Of a DNA stretch of 64,000 bases, positions 11,187-19,370 are shown one piece after another. The stretch spans positions 62,001-126,000 of the forward strand of contig NZ_NAEW01000005.1 of the NCBI RefSeq assembly GCF_002075345.1. The letters are read 5' to 3'. Source of the stretch: Citrobacter braakii. GTDB taxonomy: Bacteria > Pseudomonadota > Gammaproteobacteria > Enterobacterales > Enterobacteriaceae. Position 1 is the first letter of the stretch; each line of letters starts with the position of its first letter. The notes under the pieces are model-generated. The model did not search any database. It was not told the DNA's origin and saw only the letters and a list, made by a program, of their open reading frames with translations. Made by a program: the position numbers and the translations under genes.

Positions 11187-12248
11187 GTGTTAAAGCCGAT
11201 AGTTTTCCTTTTACTGTTAGCCAGCGCCACCGTGTGTGCCGCGCAACCTGTGCTGACCGCGGCGCAGTATGCGCAGCAGCTTGGCGTTGGGATGGACGTA
11301 GACTGGGCGCGCACCGATCGGGGTATTCGTGAATTCGATCCGCTGGTGGTGCGGGATTACAAGGCGAAAGGGTTAACCCACGTGCGCATTCGCGTAGCGG
11401 GAGAGCCTACGGAGGCGCGGCTTATACATCTGCGCAAGCTGGTGGAAGCCTGCGAGCAGTATGGCGTGATCCCGATAATTGCCTATCAGGCTGACGAATA
11501 TAAAAAAGATCCCAGTACCGGTAACGAAAAAGAGGTGGTTAACTGGTGGGTGGCGGTGGCGCATTACTTTGGTCAAAGCTCGCCGTTGCTGGGTTTCGAC
11601 CTGATATACGAACCCTCTGATAAGCTCAACCATAATCAGGTATCGCTCAATCGGGTGTATGACAAAACCATTCGTACTGTCCATGCCATCGACCCGCAGC
11701 GGATGATTTTTATCGCGCCGCGACTACGCGCCGCGCCGGAAGATTTGCCTGACCTGAAACTGCCGCCGCAAAGTCAGAATACCGTGCTGGCTCAATGGCA
11801 TATTTTTCCGTGGGGGCCGCTGAAAAATAACGGTAAATATCCGTGGACCTCAGGCACAGCGGCAGAAAAGGCCGCTATTCGCGCTCGTATCAATACCGCC
11901 ATTCATTGGCAGCAGAAAACGGGTCATGTCAGTTGGGTGGGAGGGTGGTCGCCAGGAGAAACCATCAGGAACGCGCCTTCTGCCTCGCAAATGGCGTTTG
12001 CCCGCTTTATGGCGTGCGAACTGAAAAAAGCGAAAATTCCCTATGCTATCAATGCGGATACGCAGTTTTATGATGGCGAGGAAGGCGCCTGGCGTCCGGC
12101 GCTGGAGCCGTTACTGACGACGATGATCGCGCCTGAATGCGAAAAGCCCGGCGATAAGCCGGGCCATCATACGCTTAAACCGCCTGCCCCTGATGCGACA
12201 CGCGTGACGCCAGCGGAAGCCAGCAAACAAAAATCAACAGTCCCATAA
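11187..12248 (+). CDS. Secreted GH5-like (cellulase-family) glycoside hydrolase
   Basis: Probable exported glycosidase, about 353 residues. The GTG at 11187 is preferred because AAGGA sits six bases before it and translation then gives a clean signal peptide (LKPIVFLLLLASATVCAAQ). An in-frame GTG at 11130 lacks a site. The body resembles the GH5 TIM barrel: LTHVRIRVAG, then GFDLIYEPSD at the acid/base strand, and SWVGGWSPGETI near the nucleophile. In classical GH5 enzymes the residue before the acid/base Glu is Asn (NEP); here it is Tyr (YEP), so activity or substrate may differ. The last 25 codons overlap the end of emrD on the other strand. Substrate unknown. Confidence 0.75.
   Translation: MLKPIVFLLLLASATVCAAQPVLTAAQYAQQLGVGMDVDWARTDRGIREFDPLVVRDYKAKGLTHVRIRVAGEPTEARLIHLRKLVEACEQYGVIPIIAYQADEYKKDPSTGNEKEVVNWWVAVAHYFGQSSPLLGFDLIYEPSDKLNHNQVSLNRVYDKTIRTVHAIDPQRMIFIAPRLRAAPEDLPDLKLPPQSQNTVLAQWHIFPWGPLKNNGKYPWTSGTAAEKAAIRARINTAIHWQQKTGHVSWVGGWSPGETIRNAPSASQMAFARFMACELKKAKIPYAINADTQFYDGEEGAWRPALEPLLTTMIAPECEKPGDKPGHHTLKPPAPDATRVTPAEASKQKSTVP
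12141..12164 (-). terminator. Rho-independent terminator of emrD
   Basis: Perfect stem GCCCGGC/GCCGGGC with a 5-nt loop; on the minus strand it is followed by TTTT. It lies 10 bp beyond the emrD stop, inside the 3' coding part of the convergent GH5-like gene. Confidence 0.85.
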
Positions 12249-13359
12249 GGGTCATCAGCAGGCCCAAACTGGCTTGCCCGGTCTGCGGCAGCATTGCAGA
12301 GAACCACGCCAGCACTCCGGAACCAATATTCTGTAATCCCCCAACCAGCGCACCGGCAGTGCCTGCCAGGAATGGGAAAGGCTCCATTGCGCCACTGGTT
12401 GCCAGCGGAAACAGCATCCCGGCACCGAAGAAAAATAGTGCGGCGGGAACCAGCAGCGTCCAGACGTTCATCACGTCAAACAGGCCCGGGATCCACATCA
12501 TTAAACCGGCTACCAGACAGCAGATAACCGACTGCCACATCAGCGTCGAGAAACGCTTATTCGGGCGACCGGCGAACCAGGCGCCGAAAAATGCCGCCGG
12601 GATGGGCAGAATAAACAGGATACTGACCACCATGCTGCTTAAACCGAGCCTTGCGCCCAACAATACCCCGGAGCAGGCCTCGAAGACCGCAACGCCCGCC
12701 AGGCCGCCGATCAGCATCAGCACGTAACAGGTGAAAGAACTGTTACCAAACAGCGTTTTATAGCTGGCGATAAGGCGTGGACGCGGTGCGCCCGCAGGAC
12801 GCGTTTCCGGCATCCAGCGCGCCATGCTAAACGTGACGCCCGCGCACAGAACCAGCAGGAAAATGTAACAGGCGCGCCAGTTCCACAGGGTATCCAGCAT
12901 GCCGCCAATCAGCGGGGCCAGCAGCGGACTCACCAGAATCCCCATGTTTAACAAACTATTCGCGTGGCGCAGCTGCGTGCCTTCGTACAGATCGCGCGGT
13001 AAGGTTCGCGCCATTACACCGCCGACGCCTGTGCCCATGCCCTGGATTGCACTGGCGATAATCAGTACCGTCAGGCTGTGAGTGGTAATCGCGACCAGCG
13101 TGGCCAGCATAAAAATAGACATTCCGGCGAGGATCACCGGACGGCGGCCAACGCGATCGGAAAGTGGGCCGTAAAACAGTTGTGACAGGCCGTAGGTCAG
13201 CAGGTAGGCGGCCATTACGCTTTGCACCGCTCCTTCGCGAACGTTCAGTTCACGCGCCATATCAGCAATCGCGGGGATATAAATGGTTTGCGCCATCTGA
13301 CCTACCGCCACCAGTAATACCAACATCAACAACAAATTGACGCTTCTATGCCTTTTCAT
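12175..13359 (-). CDS. emrD: Multidrug efflux MFS transporter EmrD
   Basis: Drug:H+ antiporter of the major facilitator superfamily, reported in E. coli to expel uncouplers and detergents. 394 residues, as in E. coli, with twelve predicted helices and the MFS signature GPLSDRVGRRPVIL in the loop between helices 2 and 3. The ATG at 13359 gives MKRHRSVNLLLM, aligning with E. coli. The frame stays open 59 codons further upstream but that part is not protein-like. A terminator follows directly. Gene order dsdC...emrD...ivbL is conserved with E. coli. Confidence 0.96.
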   Translation of the reverse strand: MKRHRSVNLLLMLVLLVAVGQMAQTIYIPAIADMARELNVREGAVQSVMAAYLLTYGLSQLFYGPLSDRVGRRPVILAGMSIFMLATLVAITTHSLTVLIIASAIQGMGTGVGGVMARTLPRDLYEGTQLRHANSLLNMGILVSPLLAPLIGGMLDTLWNWRACYIFLLVLCAGVTFSMARWMPETRPAGAPRPRLIASYKTLFGNSSFTCYVLMLIGGLAGVAVFEACSGVLLGARLGLSSMVVSILFILPIPAAFFGAWFAGRPNKRFSTLMWQSVICCLVAGLMMWIPGLFDVMNVWTLLVPAALFFFGAGMLFPLATSGAMEPFPFLAGTAGALVGGLQNIGSGVLAWFSAMLPQTGQASLGLLMTLMGLLIFVCWLPLASRVSHQGQAV

Positions 13360-13502
13360 TTCGCTGATTACTTTTAAAAAAGAGAAAAAATAAGAATAAG
13401 GTGCTGTACTTTCCCATAAATGCGCGTGGAATCTACCACAACAGAAAAAGAAGGCCAGATAGTGGGCTGGAATGTTTACGCGATGAACGGCAGGAAATGT
13501 AA

Positions 13503-13528
13503 ACAAAAAGCGGCAACAAATGTTGCCG
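13503..13528 (-). terminator. Rho-independent terminator of the EamA gene
   Basis: Perfect GGCAACA/TGTTGCC stem extended by C:G pairs, followed on the minus strand by CTTTTTG. It lies 25 bp after the stop of the gene ending at 13553. Confidence 0.85.
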
Positions 13529-13552
13529 GATTGCATCGGCTTTACGGCGCGA

Positions 13553-14386
13553 TCATGACAAGCGAAGTAAGACAGCGCCTACGGCAATACCGGCGGCCGC
13601 GACAAGGCGTATTCCGGCAACCTTTTCTTTCAGCAGCAGCCAGGCGAGCAGAGCGCCAAACAGAATGGAGGTTTCACGCAGCGCTGCGACCACCGCCAAC
13701 GGAGCCTGGGTCATGGCCCACAGCGCCAGACCGTAAGAACCCATCGTGCCAATCCCGCCCAGAATACCTTTCTTCCACTGCTGTACCAGATAGCGTGACG
13801 CTTCCCGGCGCCGGGCGATCATCGCCCAGCCCAGCAGACAGGAACCGTTCAGAAAGAAGGTCCACAGCGTATAACCGAGCGCGGTTTCTGATAAGCGTAC
13901 GCCGGTGCCATCAACCAGCGTGTAGCCGGCGATAAAGCAGGCGTTAATGAGCGCCAGTACGATCCCGCGTTGTGAGCTGCTGCGTCCGTTAAATGCCATG
14001 CCGAGAATGGCCAGACAGATCGTAGCAATCCCCACCCAGGCAAACACAGACAGGCTATCGCCAAGGAACAAGACGCTGATAATCGCAACCAGCAGCGGTG
14101 CTGTCCCACGCATCAGAGGATAGGTCTGACTCATATCCGAAACCTGATAGGTTTTGGCGACCAGGACCGTATACACCACTTGCAACGCGGTTGAGATGGC
14201 CAAAAACGGCAGGCTGGCGGTGGAAGGCTGAGGCGCGAAGGGTAAGCAGATCAGTGCCATAATCGCCGCGGAGCCGCTGACGCCAATCGCCGAGTACAGT
14301 TTATCGTTTCCAGCTTTAACAATGGCATTCCAACTGGCGTGCAGCAGTGCGGCGAACAGCAAAATGCAGAAAACAGAAAGCGTCAT
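13553..14386 (-). CDS. EamA/DMT-family transporter
   Basis: Inner-membrane protein of the drug/metabolite transporter superfamily, 277 residues, with ten predicted helices as two EamA repeats (about residues 5-130 and 140-275). Each repeat ends with the usual pattern: PLLVAIISVLFLGDSLS, and RETSILFGALLAWLLLKEK. The ATG at 14386 follows GGAAGAACGCCACC; an ATG nine codons upstream has no ribosome-binding site. I cannot name a substrate. It sits between emrD and tisB, where E. coli K-12 has no such gene as far as I recall, so it is probably a lineage-specific insertion. Confidence 0.85.
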   Translation of the reverse strand: MTLSVFCILLFAALLHASWNAIVKAGNDKLYSAIGVSGSAAIMALICLPFAPQPSTASLPFLAISTALQVVYTVLVAKTYQVSDMSQTYPLMRGTAPLLVAIISVLFLGDSLSVFAWVGIATICLAILGMAFNGRSSSQRGIVLALINACFIAGYTLVDGTGVRLSETALGYTLWTFFLNGSCLLGWAMIARRREASRYLVQQWKKGILGGIGTMGSYGLALWAMTQAPLAVVAALRETSILFGALLAWLLLKEKVAGIRLVAAAGIAVGAVLLRLS

Positions 14387-14460
14387 GGTGGCGTTCTTCC
14401 CTGAGAATGTCATAAAAACGTAACATATTGGCGCGAGACAAGCACCAGGGAGAAGGTGAA

Positions 14461-14488
14461 AGGGGAGCGGAGTGTTACCCGCTCCCCT
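14461..14488 (-). terminator. Terminator of the tisB transcript
   Basis: Perfect 10-bp stem AGGGGAGCGG/CCGCTCCCCT with an 8-nt loop, 22 bp beyond the tisB stop. The minus-strand tail is only moderately T-rich (TTCACCTTCT). Confidence 0.75.
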
Positions 14489-14509
14489 TAGGTGCGACTT
14501 GAATCCGAA

Positions 14510-14599
14510 TTACTTAACGTATTTCAGAACGGCATCAAGTAGTTGCAGTGCTGCAACAATGAGTTTGAGGATAAGAATAGCGATATCCACGAGGCTCAT
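14510..14599 (-). CDS. tisB: SOS-induced membrane toxin TisB
   Basis: A 29-residue inner-membrane peptide that opens ion-conducting pores, collapses the membrane potential and promotes persistence during the SOS response in E. coli. The translation begins MSLVDIAILILKLIVAALQ and ends AVLKYVK. It differs from the E. coli peptide, as I recall it, only by Ser for Asn at position 2 and Val for Leu near the end. AAGGAGAG sits five bases before the ATG. It lies at the conserved place between emrD and ivbL, with the LexA box and the divergent antisense RNA istR upstream. Confidence 0.96.
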   Translation of the reverse strand: MSLVDIAILILKLIVAALQLLDAVLKYVK

Positions 14600-14667
14600 A
14601 CGCTCTCCTTTTGGTACAAGGAGCACGGTGCTGACGTACCTCGCCGCTGCCTGTTGCCAGCACCTTT

Positions 14668-14686
14668 GTTGACATAACACAGTGTG
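14668..14686 (-). promoter_or_regulatory. IstR-1 target (ribosome standby region) in the tisAB leader
   Basis: The plus strand here reads GTTGACATAACACAGTGTG, identical over 19 nt to the first bases of the istR-1 RNA at 14917-14935. The tisAB mRNA, read from the minus strand, is therefore perfectly complementary to the antitoxin RNA's 5' end. In E. coli this pairing blocks the standby site needed for tisB translation. It lies about 70 nt before the tisB start. Confidence 0.9.
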
Positions 14687-14788
14687 CTCACACGGGGGTT
14701 AAGGCGCTGACGGCACCACCCGTTTCAGCCAGGACTTTGATGCGCCGGTTTACGATGCGGCCCCCGCATAACACATTGCGTACCGAGA

Positions 14789-14820
14789 CATTATAGATAT
14801 ACACTGTATAAATTAACAGT
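14789..14820 (-). promoter_or_regulatory. tisAB promoter with LexA box
   Basis: A LexA site CTGTATAAATTAACAG (CTG-N10-CAG at 14804-14819) lies directly upstream of a TATAAT -10 element on the minus strand (14789-14794). This places the tisAB transcript start near 14782, about 180 nt before the tisB codon. The arrangement matches SOS control in E. coli, where the same box also serves the longer RNA IstR-2. Confidence 0.9.
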
Positions 14821-14881
14821 ATTTTGTGGACATTGTGCCATTCATGTTCCATACTCAAAACCATCAAAATTCGTGCCGAAA

Positions 14882-14910
14882 TTGCGTGTTCTTCGCAGAA
14901 CGCGTATACT
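14882..14910 (+). promoter_or_regulatory. istR-1 promoter
   Basis: TTGCGT (-35) and TATACT (-10) separated by 17 bp, positioned six bases before the istR-1 start. No LexA site overlaps it, fitting the constitutive expression known for IstR-1. Confidence 0.8.
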
Positions 14911-14916
14911 TTTTCC

Positions 14917-14993
14917 GTTGACATAACACAGTGTGTTCGGCGGCTACCAACCGCACAGCGCTGAAAAAAACCTCGCTCCGGCGGGGTTTTTTG
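14917..14993 (+). ncRNA. istR: Antitoxin small RNA IstR-1
   Basis: Antisense-type antitoxin RNA of about 75 nt that represses tisB translation. Its first 19 nt are complementary to the tisAB leader. It ends in an intrinsic terminator: CCTCGC-TCCG-GCGGGG stem-loop followed by TTTTTT. Placement, divergent orientation and the 5' sequence match E. coli istR. The longer LexA-controlled form IstR-2 would start about 65 nt upstream, just beyond the LexA box. Confidence 0.92.
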
Positions 14994-15121
14994 TTTTCCG
15001 ACTCTGCACAGCGAAATGTGATCGTTGACGCATTTTTATGCAGATGAAAATTTTTCCATTGTCACGCTGAAAAACCTGTGTTTGTATAAATCCAGTTAAT
15101 CAACAAACAGACAGGTCCCTA

Positions 15122-15220
15122 ATGAACCCTTCCATGCTGACTGCGACCCTACTAAAAACTGCGCCATCTCGCGCAGCGGTCGTCGTGCGTGTGGTGGTGG
15201 TCGTCGGCAATGCGCCGTAG
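15122..15220 (+). CDS. ivbL: ilvB operon leader peptide IvbL
   Basis: A 32-residue leader peptide used for attenuation. It starts MNPSMLTATL and contains the regulatory valine run AAVVVVRVVVVVGNAP-like segment (here RAAVVVRVVVVVGNAP at the C-terminus). Ribosome stalling at Val (and Leu) codons when charged tRNA is scarce prevents formation of the terminator that follows 26 bp after the stop. Same length as in E. coli. Confidence 0.96.
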   Translation: MNPSMLTATLLKTAPSRAAVVVRVVVVVGNAP

Positions 15221-15245
15221 GGTCCGGATCAACACACGATTCCAA

Positions 15246-15277
15246 AACCCCGCCGGCGCAAACCGGGCGGGGTTTTT
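15246..15277 (+). terminator. Attenuator terminator of ilvBN
   Basis: Perfect AACCCCGCC/GGCGGGGTT stem with an 11-nt loop, ending in TTTTT. It sits between ivbL and ilvB, the position of the valine/leucine attenuator. Confidence 0.93.
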
Positions 15278-15327
15278 CGTTTAAGAGACCTGCCCGAAGC
15301 AAAGGCCCAGAATAAAAGGACTGGAGC

Positions 15328-17016
15328 ATGGCAAGTTCGGGCATAACATCCAAGCGTACGCGTTTTACGGGCGCAGAATTCATCGTTCATTTCATGGAAC
15401 GCCAGGGGATTCAGGTGGTCACCGGTATTCCTGGCGGATCGATTCTTCCCGTCTATGACGCCTTGAGCCAAAGCACGCAAATCCGTCATATCCTGGCGCG
15501 CCACGAGCAGGGCGCGGGGTTTATCGCGCAGGGGATGGCGAGAACCGATGGTAAACCCGCCGTCTGTATGGCCTGCAGCGGACCGGGCGCGACCAACCTG
15601 GTGACCGCCATTGCCGACGCGCGGCTGGATTCTATCCCGCTGGTGTGTATCACCGGGCAGGTTCCGGCCTCAATGATCGGGACTGACGCCTTCCAGGAAG
15701 TCGATACCTACGGCATCTCTATCCCCATCACCAAGCACAACTATCTGGTCCGCCATATCAGTGAATTACCGCAGGTCATGAGCGATGCGTTCCGCATTGC
15801 GCAGTCCGGCCGTCCGGGCCCGGTGTGGATAGACATTCCTAAGGATATTCAAACCGCCGTTTTTGAGATTGAAGAGATGCCGGAGCCCGCGCAGAAAATG
15901 GCGGCACCGGCGTTCAGCCAGGACAGCATTCGCGATGCCGCAGCCATGATTAACGCCGCACAGCGTCCGGTGCTGTATCTCGGCGGCGGCGTGATTAACG
16001 CGCCTGAGCGGGTTCGTGAACTGGCAGAAAAAGCCATGCTGCCCACCACCATGACCTTAATGGCGCTCGGTATGTTGCCGAAAGCGCATCCGCTGTCGTT
16101 AGGCATGTTAGGTATGCACGGCGCGCGCAGCACTAACTTTATTCTGCAAGAAGCGGACTTATTGATTGTTCTGGGCGCACGTTTTGATGACCGGGCTATT
16201 GGTAAAACCGAGCAGTTCTGTCCGAACGCCAAAATCATCCATGTGGATATCGACCGCGCGGAGCTGGGTAAAATCAAACAGCCACATGTGGCGATTCAGG
16301 CGGATGTCGATGAGGTTTTGGCGCAACTGATCCCATTAATTGACGCGCAGCCGCGAGAGTTGTGGCATCAAATGGTGGCCGATTTACAACGCGAATTCCC
16401 CTGCAGCATTCCGCAGGAAAGCGACCCGCTCAGCCACTATGGGCTGATCAACGCCGTAGCGGCCTGCGTGGATGACAATGCCATTATCACCACCGACGTA
16501 GGTCAGCATCAGATGTGGGCCGCACAGGCTTACCCGCTGAACCGTCCGCGTCAGTGGCTGACCTCCGGCGGTCTGGGAACCATGGGCTTTGGCCTGCCGG
16601 CGGCAATTGGCGCAGCGCTGGTCAACCCGGACAAAAAGGTGCTGTGCTTCTCCGGCGACGGTAGCCTGATGATGAATATTCAGGAAATGGCGACGGCCAG
16701 CGAAAATCAGCTGGATATTAAAATCATCCTGATGAATAACGAAGCGTTGGGTCTGGTGTATCAGCAGCAGAGTTTGTTCTATAAGCAGGGCGTTTTTGCA
16801 GCGACATATCCGGGGATGATTAACTTTATGCAGATAGCCGCCGGGTTTGGCCTCGAAACCTGCGATTTGAATAACGAAGCGGATCCACAGGCAGCGTTGC
16901 AGGAGATTATTAATCGCCCTGGACCTGCGCTGATCCACGTGCGCATCGATGCCGAAGAAAAAGTGTACCCGATGGTGCCGCCGGGTGCGGCAAACACAGA
17001 AATGGTGGGGGAATAA
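15328..17016 (+). CDS. ilvB: Acetolactate synthase I catalytic subunit IlvB
   Basis: ThDP enzyme condensing two pyruvates to acetolactate (or pyruvate with 2-oxobutyrate), first common step of valine, leucine and isoleucine synthesis. 562 residues, as in E. coli. Domains in order: pyrimidine-binding (RHEQGAGFIAQGMAR with the catalytic Glu near residue 58), central domain, and the pyrophosphate-binding domain with GDGSLMMNIQEM through MNNE. AGGA lies seven bases before the ATG. It is followed by ilvN after 3 bp and preceded by the ivbL attenuator. Confidence 0.98.
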   Translation: MASSGITSKRTRFTGAEFIVHFMERQGIQVVTGIPGGSILPVYDALSQSTQIRHILARHEQGAGFIAQGMARTDGKPAVCMACSGPGATNLVTAIADARLDSIPLVCITGQVPASMIGTDAFQEVDTYGISIPITKHNYLVRHISELPQVMSDAFRIAQSGRPGPVWIDIPKDIQTAVFEIEEMPEPAQKMAAPAFSQDSIRDAAAMINAAQRPVLYLGGGVINAPERVRELAEKAMLPTTMTLMALGMLPKAHPLSLGMLGMHGARSTNFILQEADLLIVLGARFDDRAIGKTEQFCPNAKIIHVDIDRAELGKIKQPHVAIQADVDEVLAQLIPLIDAQPRELWHQMVADLQREFPCSIPQESDPLSHYGLINAVAACVDDNAIITTDVGQHQMWAAQAYPLNRPRQWLTSGGLGTMGFGLPAAIGAALVNPDKKVLCFSGDGSLMMNIQEMATASENQLDIKIILMNNEALGLVYQQQSLFYKQGVFAATYPGMINFMQIAAGFGLETCDLNNEADPQAALQEIINRPGPALIHVRIDAEEKVYPMVPPGAANTEMVGE

Positions 17017-17019
17017 GCC

Positions 17020-17310
17020 ATGCAACAGCAGACTCATGACAACGTAATCCTGGAACTCACCGTACGCAACCATCCGGGCGTAATGACCCACGTCTGCGGG
17101 CTGTTTGCCCGCCGCGCGTTCAACGTGGAAGGCATTCTCTGTCTACCGATTCAGGACAGCGACAAGAGCCGCATCTGGCTACTGGTCAATGACGATCAGC
17201 GTCTTGAGCAGATGATAAGCCAGATCGACAAGCTGGAAGATGTGGTGAAAGTGGCCCGCAACCAGTCCGACCCGTCGATGTTTAACAAAATCACGGTTTT
17301 CTTTGAGTGA
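17020..17310 (+). CDS. ilvN: Acetolactate synthase I regulatory subunit IlvN
   Basis: Small ACT-domain subunit (96 residues) that binds IlvB, raises its activity and confers valine feedback inhibition. The ACT fold is recognisable in [20 protein letters not shown], with the valine-site region around residues 10-35. Starts 3 bp after the ilvB stop, so the two subunits are made together. The stop lies 1 bp from the convergent deoQ stop, with no visible terminator between. Confidence 0.98.
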   Translation: MQQQTHDNVILELTVRNHPGVMTHVCGLFARRAFNVEGILCLPIQDSDKSRIWLLVNDDQRLEQMISQIDKLEDVVKVARNQSDPSMFNKITVFFE

Positions 17311-17311
17311 G

Positions 17312-18097
17312 TTAGTCGCCGTCTGAATCCGGGGTGATGACTTTGACAGAGCCGTTCCGGCAGTGGGTTGCGTAATCTGCCGGCAACGGGCGATCGCTTA
17401 TCAGTACGTCAAAAGTGGAAAGCGGGCCAATGCTGGCGGGAGCAACCTCATCAAACAGGGCGTGGCGCGTCAGCAGAATTTTGCGCAATCCGCGTTCCAT
17501 CGCTTTGCGTTTGGTGGCCAGATCGTCCGGATTGAACCAGCTAACGCCGAAATGCTCATGGACTCCGCTGGCAGAGATAAACACTTTTCGTGGGTTGAGC
17601 GCATCCAGCGGAGAGGGATTGCTGGTGTCGTAAAAGGCATCACTTTTCGCCCGATAGGTGCCCCCGCAAAGAATCACCGTGGCGTTGGGTTTTTCATTTA
17701 GCGCCACGAATACCCGGTGTGAGTAGCAAATTCCGGTAAAGGTAATATCGTCCGGGATCATGCTGACGACTAATGGCATTTCCGCACCATTATCAAAAAA
17801 GACCAGATCGTTTTCACTGACCAGTCCCGCGGCCAGAATGGCAACCGGTAAATCGTCGCGATGATACTGCTTTTGCACGGGGAGCGGAGCGTTAACGAGG
17901 GTGGCGGGCTTGTTCACCATCACGATGTAACCACCGAGTAGCGTAAGCGGCAATGGTTCGTCATCCTGGCTGAGATCCCGACGGATGGTCATCACGGAAA
18001 CCTCCAGCATGCGCGCCGCCTCTTTCAGATGGATTCTGTCGGTCTTCTTCAACAATTCCATCAGACGTCGAATACGTTCTTTTTGCTTGGTTTCCAT
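17312..18097 (-). CDS. deoQ: DeoR-family repressor of deoxyribose use (DeoQ-like)
   Basis: Transcriptional repressor, 261 residues. The N-terminal DeoR helix-turn-helix is at about residues 5-55 (HLKEAARMLEVSVMTIRRDL); the C-terminal DeoRC sugar-phosphate sensor includes LVFFDNGAEMPLVVSMI and ISASGVHEHFGVSW. The ATG at 18097 has GGAGA six bases upstream; a GTG two codons earlier is less well placed. Divergent from deoK-deoP-deoX, the arrangement of the Salmonella deoQKPX cluster, also found near ilvN/uhp. The inducer is probably deoxyribose-5-phosphate. Name based on synteny and family. Confidence 0.88.
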   Translation of the reverse strand: METKQKERIRRLMELLKKTDRIHLKEAARMLEVSVMTIRRDLSQDDEPLPLTLLGGYIVMVNKPATLVNAPLPVQKQYHRDDLPVAILAAGLVSENDLVFFDNGAEMPLVVSMIPDDITFTGICYSHRVFVALNEKPNATVILCGGTYRAKSDAFYDTSNPSPLDALNPRKVFISASGVHEHFGVSWFNPDDLATKRKAMERGLRKILLTRHALFDEVAPASIGPLSTFDVLISDRPLPADYATHCRNGSVKVITPDSDGD

Positions 18098-18422
18098 GCA
18101 CACTCTCCACGAATCATGTTTTCATGTTCCTTCAGTAACATTTATGTGTTTCTGGGAACATGATATTGCTGCATTACTATACGTCTGACCATTGGGAAAT
18201 AAAAGCGTGTTTTTACACGTTTTATTGATTATAAGCAGCGAGTTTTCAGTCAATTGTAAGCAAGTTAATCATTTTGAGTGTGATAGAGATGCAACATTTA
18301 GCATAATAAATAAACAATAAAATGATCCTCCAATCGCGATCCTAGTCACAAATGATACGAAAGTAACATGATAATGTTATTTTAATATCATTGTTGTGTG
18401 ATTGTTTCTGAGAGGTAGTAAA
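18098..18422. promoter_or_regulatory. deoQ-deoK intergenic control region with palindromes
   Basis: 325 bp, A+T-rich, no gene. Two symmetrical elements stand out. CATGTTCC (18123-18130) and GGAACATG (18155-18162) form an 8-bp inverted repeat with 24 bp between, next to the deoQ start. TAACAT-GATA-ATGTTA (18365-18380) is a perfect palindrome 42 bp before the deoK ATG. Both share an AACAT core and are candidate DeoQ operators; the binding is inferred. Confidence 0.6.
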
Positions 18423-19343
18423 ATGGATATCGCGGTTATTGGCTCCAACATGGTGGATCTCATCACCTACATCAACCAGATGCCCAAAGAAGGGGAAACG
18501 CTGGAAGCACCCGCCTTTAAAATTGGTTGTGGCGGTAAAGGGGCAAATCAGGCCGTTGCGGCTGCTAAGCTCAATTCCAAAGTGCTGATGCTGACGAAAG
18601 TCGGTGATGATATTTTTGCGGATAACACCATTCGTAATCTCGAATCCTGGGGGATTAATACGACCTATGTCGAAAAGGTACCCTGCACCAGCAGCGGCGT
18701 TGCACCGATCTTTGTTAATGCAAACTCCAGCAACAGCATTCTGATTATTAAAGGCGCCAACAAGTTTCTCTCCCCGGAAGATATCGATCGCGCAGCGGAA
18801 GATCTGAAAAAGTGTCAACTTATTGTCCTGCAGCTGGAAGTACAGTTGGAAACGGTTTATCACGCGATTGAATTCGGTAAAAAACACGGTATTGAAGTGT
18901 TATTAAATCCCGCCCCTGCATTACGGGAATTAGATATGTCTTATGCCTGTAAATGCGATTTCTTCGTGCCAAATGAAACCGAGCTCGAAATATTAACCGG
19001 TATGCCGGTGGATACCTATGACCATATTCGCGCCGCGGCACGTTCTTTGGTCGATAAAGGTCTGAACAATATTATCGTCACCATGGGGGAGAAAGGTGCT
19101 CTGTGGATGACGCGTGACCAGGAAGTCCATGTCCCGGCGTTTAAAGTGAACGCTGTCGATACCAGTGGCGCAGGTGACGCTTTCATCGGTTGTTTTGCCC
19201 ACTATTACGTTCAAAGCGGTGATGTCGAAGCCGCCATGAAAAAAGCCGCTCTCTTCGCTGCATTCAGCGTTACCGGGAAAGGCACTCAATCATCTTATCC
19301 AAGCATCGAACAATTTAATGAGTTTCTTACCTTAAACGAATAA
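18423..19343 (+). CDS. deoK: Deoxyribokinase DeoK (PfkB family)
   Basis: Phosphorylates 2-deoxy-D-ribose to deoxyribose-5-phosphate, which deoxyribose-phosphate aldolase then splits. 306 residues, the ribokinase-family size. Signatures: GGKGANQAVAAAKL near residue 40 and the C-terminal DTSGAGDAFIGCF, whose Asp is the catalytic base. The ATG at 18423 follows GAGAGGTAG. It heads deoK-deoP-deoX. Ribokinase is the closest alternative, but the FucP-type permease, DeoQ-like repressor and DeoX-like neighbour favour deoxyribose. Confidence 0.88.
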   Translation: MDIAVIGSNMVDLITYINQMPKEGETLEAPAFKIGCGGKGANQAVAAAKLNSKVLMLTKVGDDIFADNTIRNLESWGINTTYVEKVPCTSSGVAPIFVNANSSNSILIIKGANKFLSPEDIDRAAEDLKKCQLIVLQLEVQLETVYHAIEFGKKHGIEVLLNPAPALRELDMSYACKCDFFVPNETELEILTGMPVDTYDHIRAAARSLVDKGLNNIIVTMGEKGALWMTRDQEVHVPAFKVNAVDTSGAGDAFIGCFAHYYVQSGDVEAAMKKAALFAAFSVTGKGTQSSYPSIEQFNEFLTLNE

Positions 19344-19370
19344 TACTCCTGCATTGTAAAAGGTAGCACT

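Noticed and set aside
13420-13935. 171-codon plus-strand frame over the EamA gene 3' half
   Set aside because: Basic, low-complexity translation antisense to a clear membrane protein and across its terminator.
14688-14924. 78-codon frame on the minus strand overlapping the tisAB promoter and istR
   Set aside because: It crosses the LexA box, the promoter and the istR 5' end, has no ribosome-binding site and no protein-like composition.
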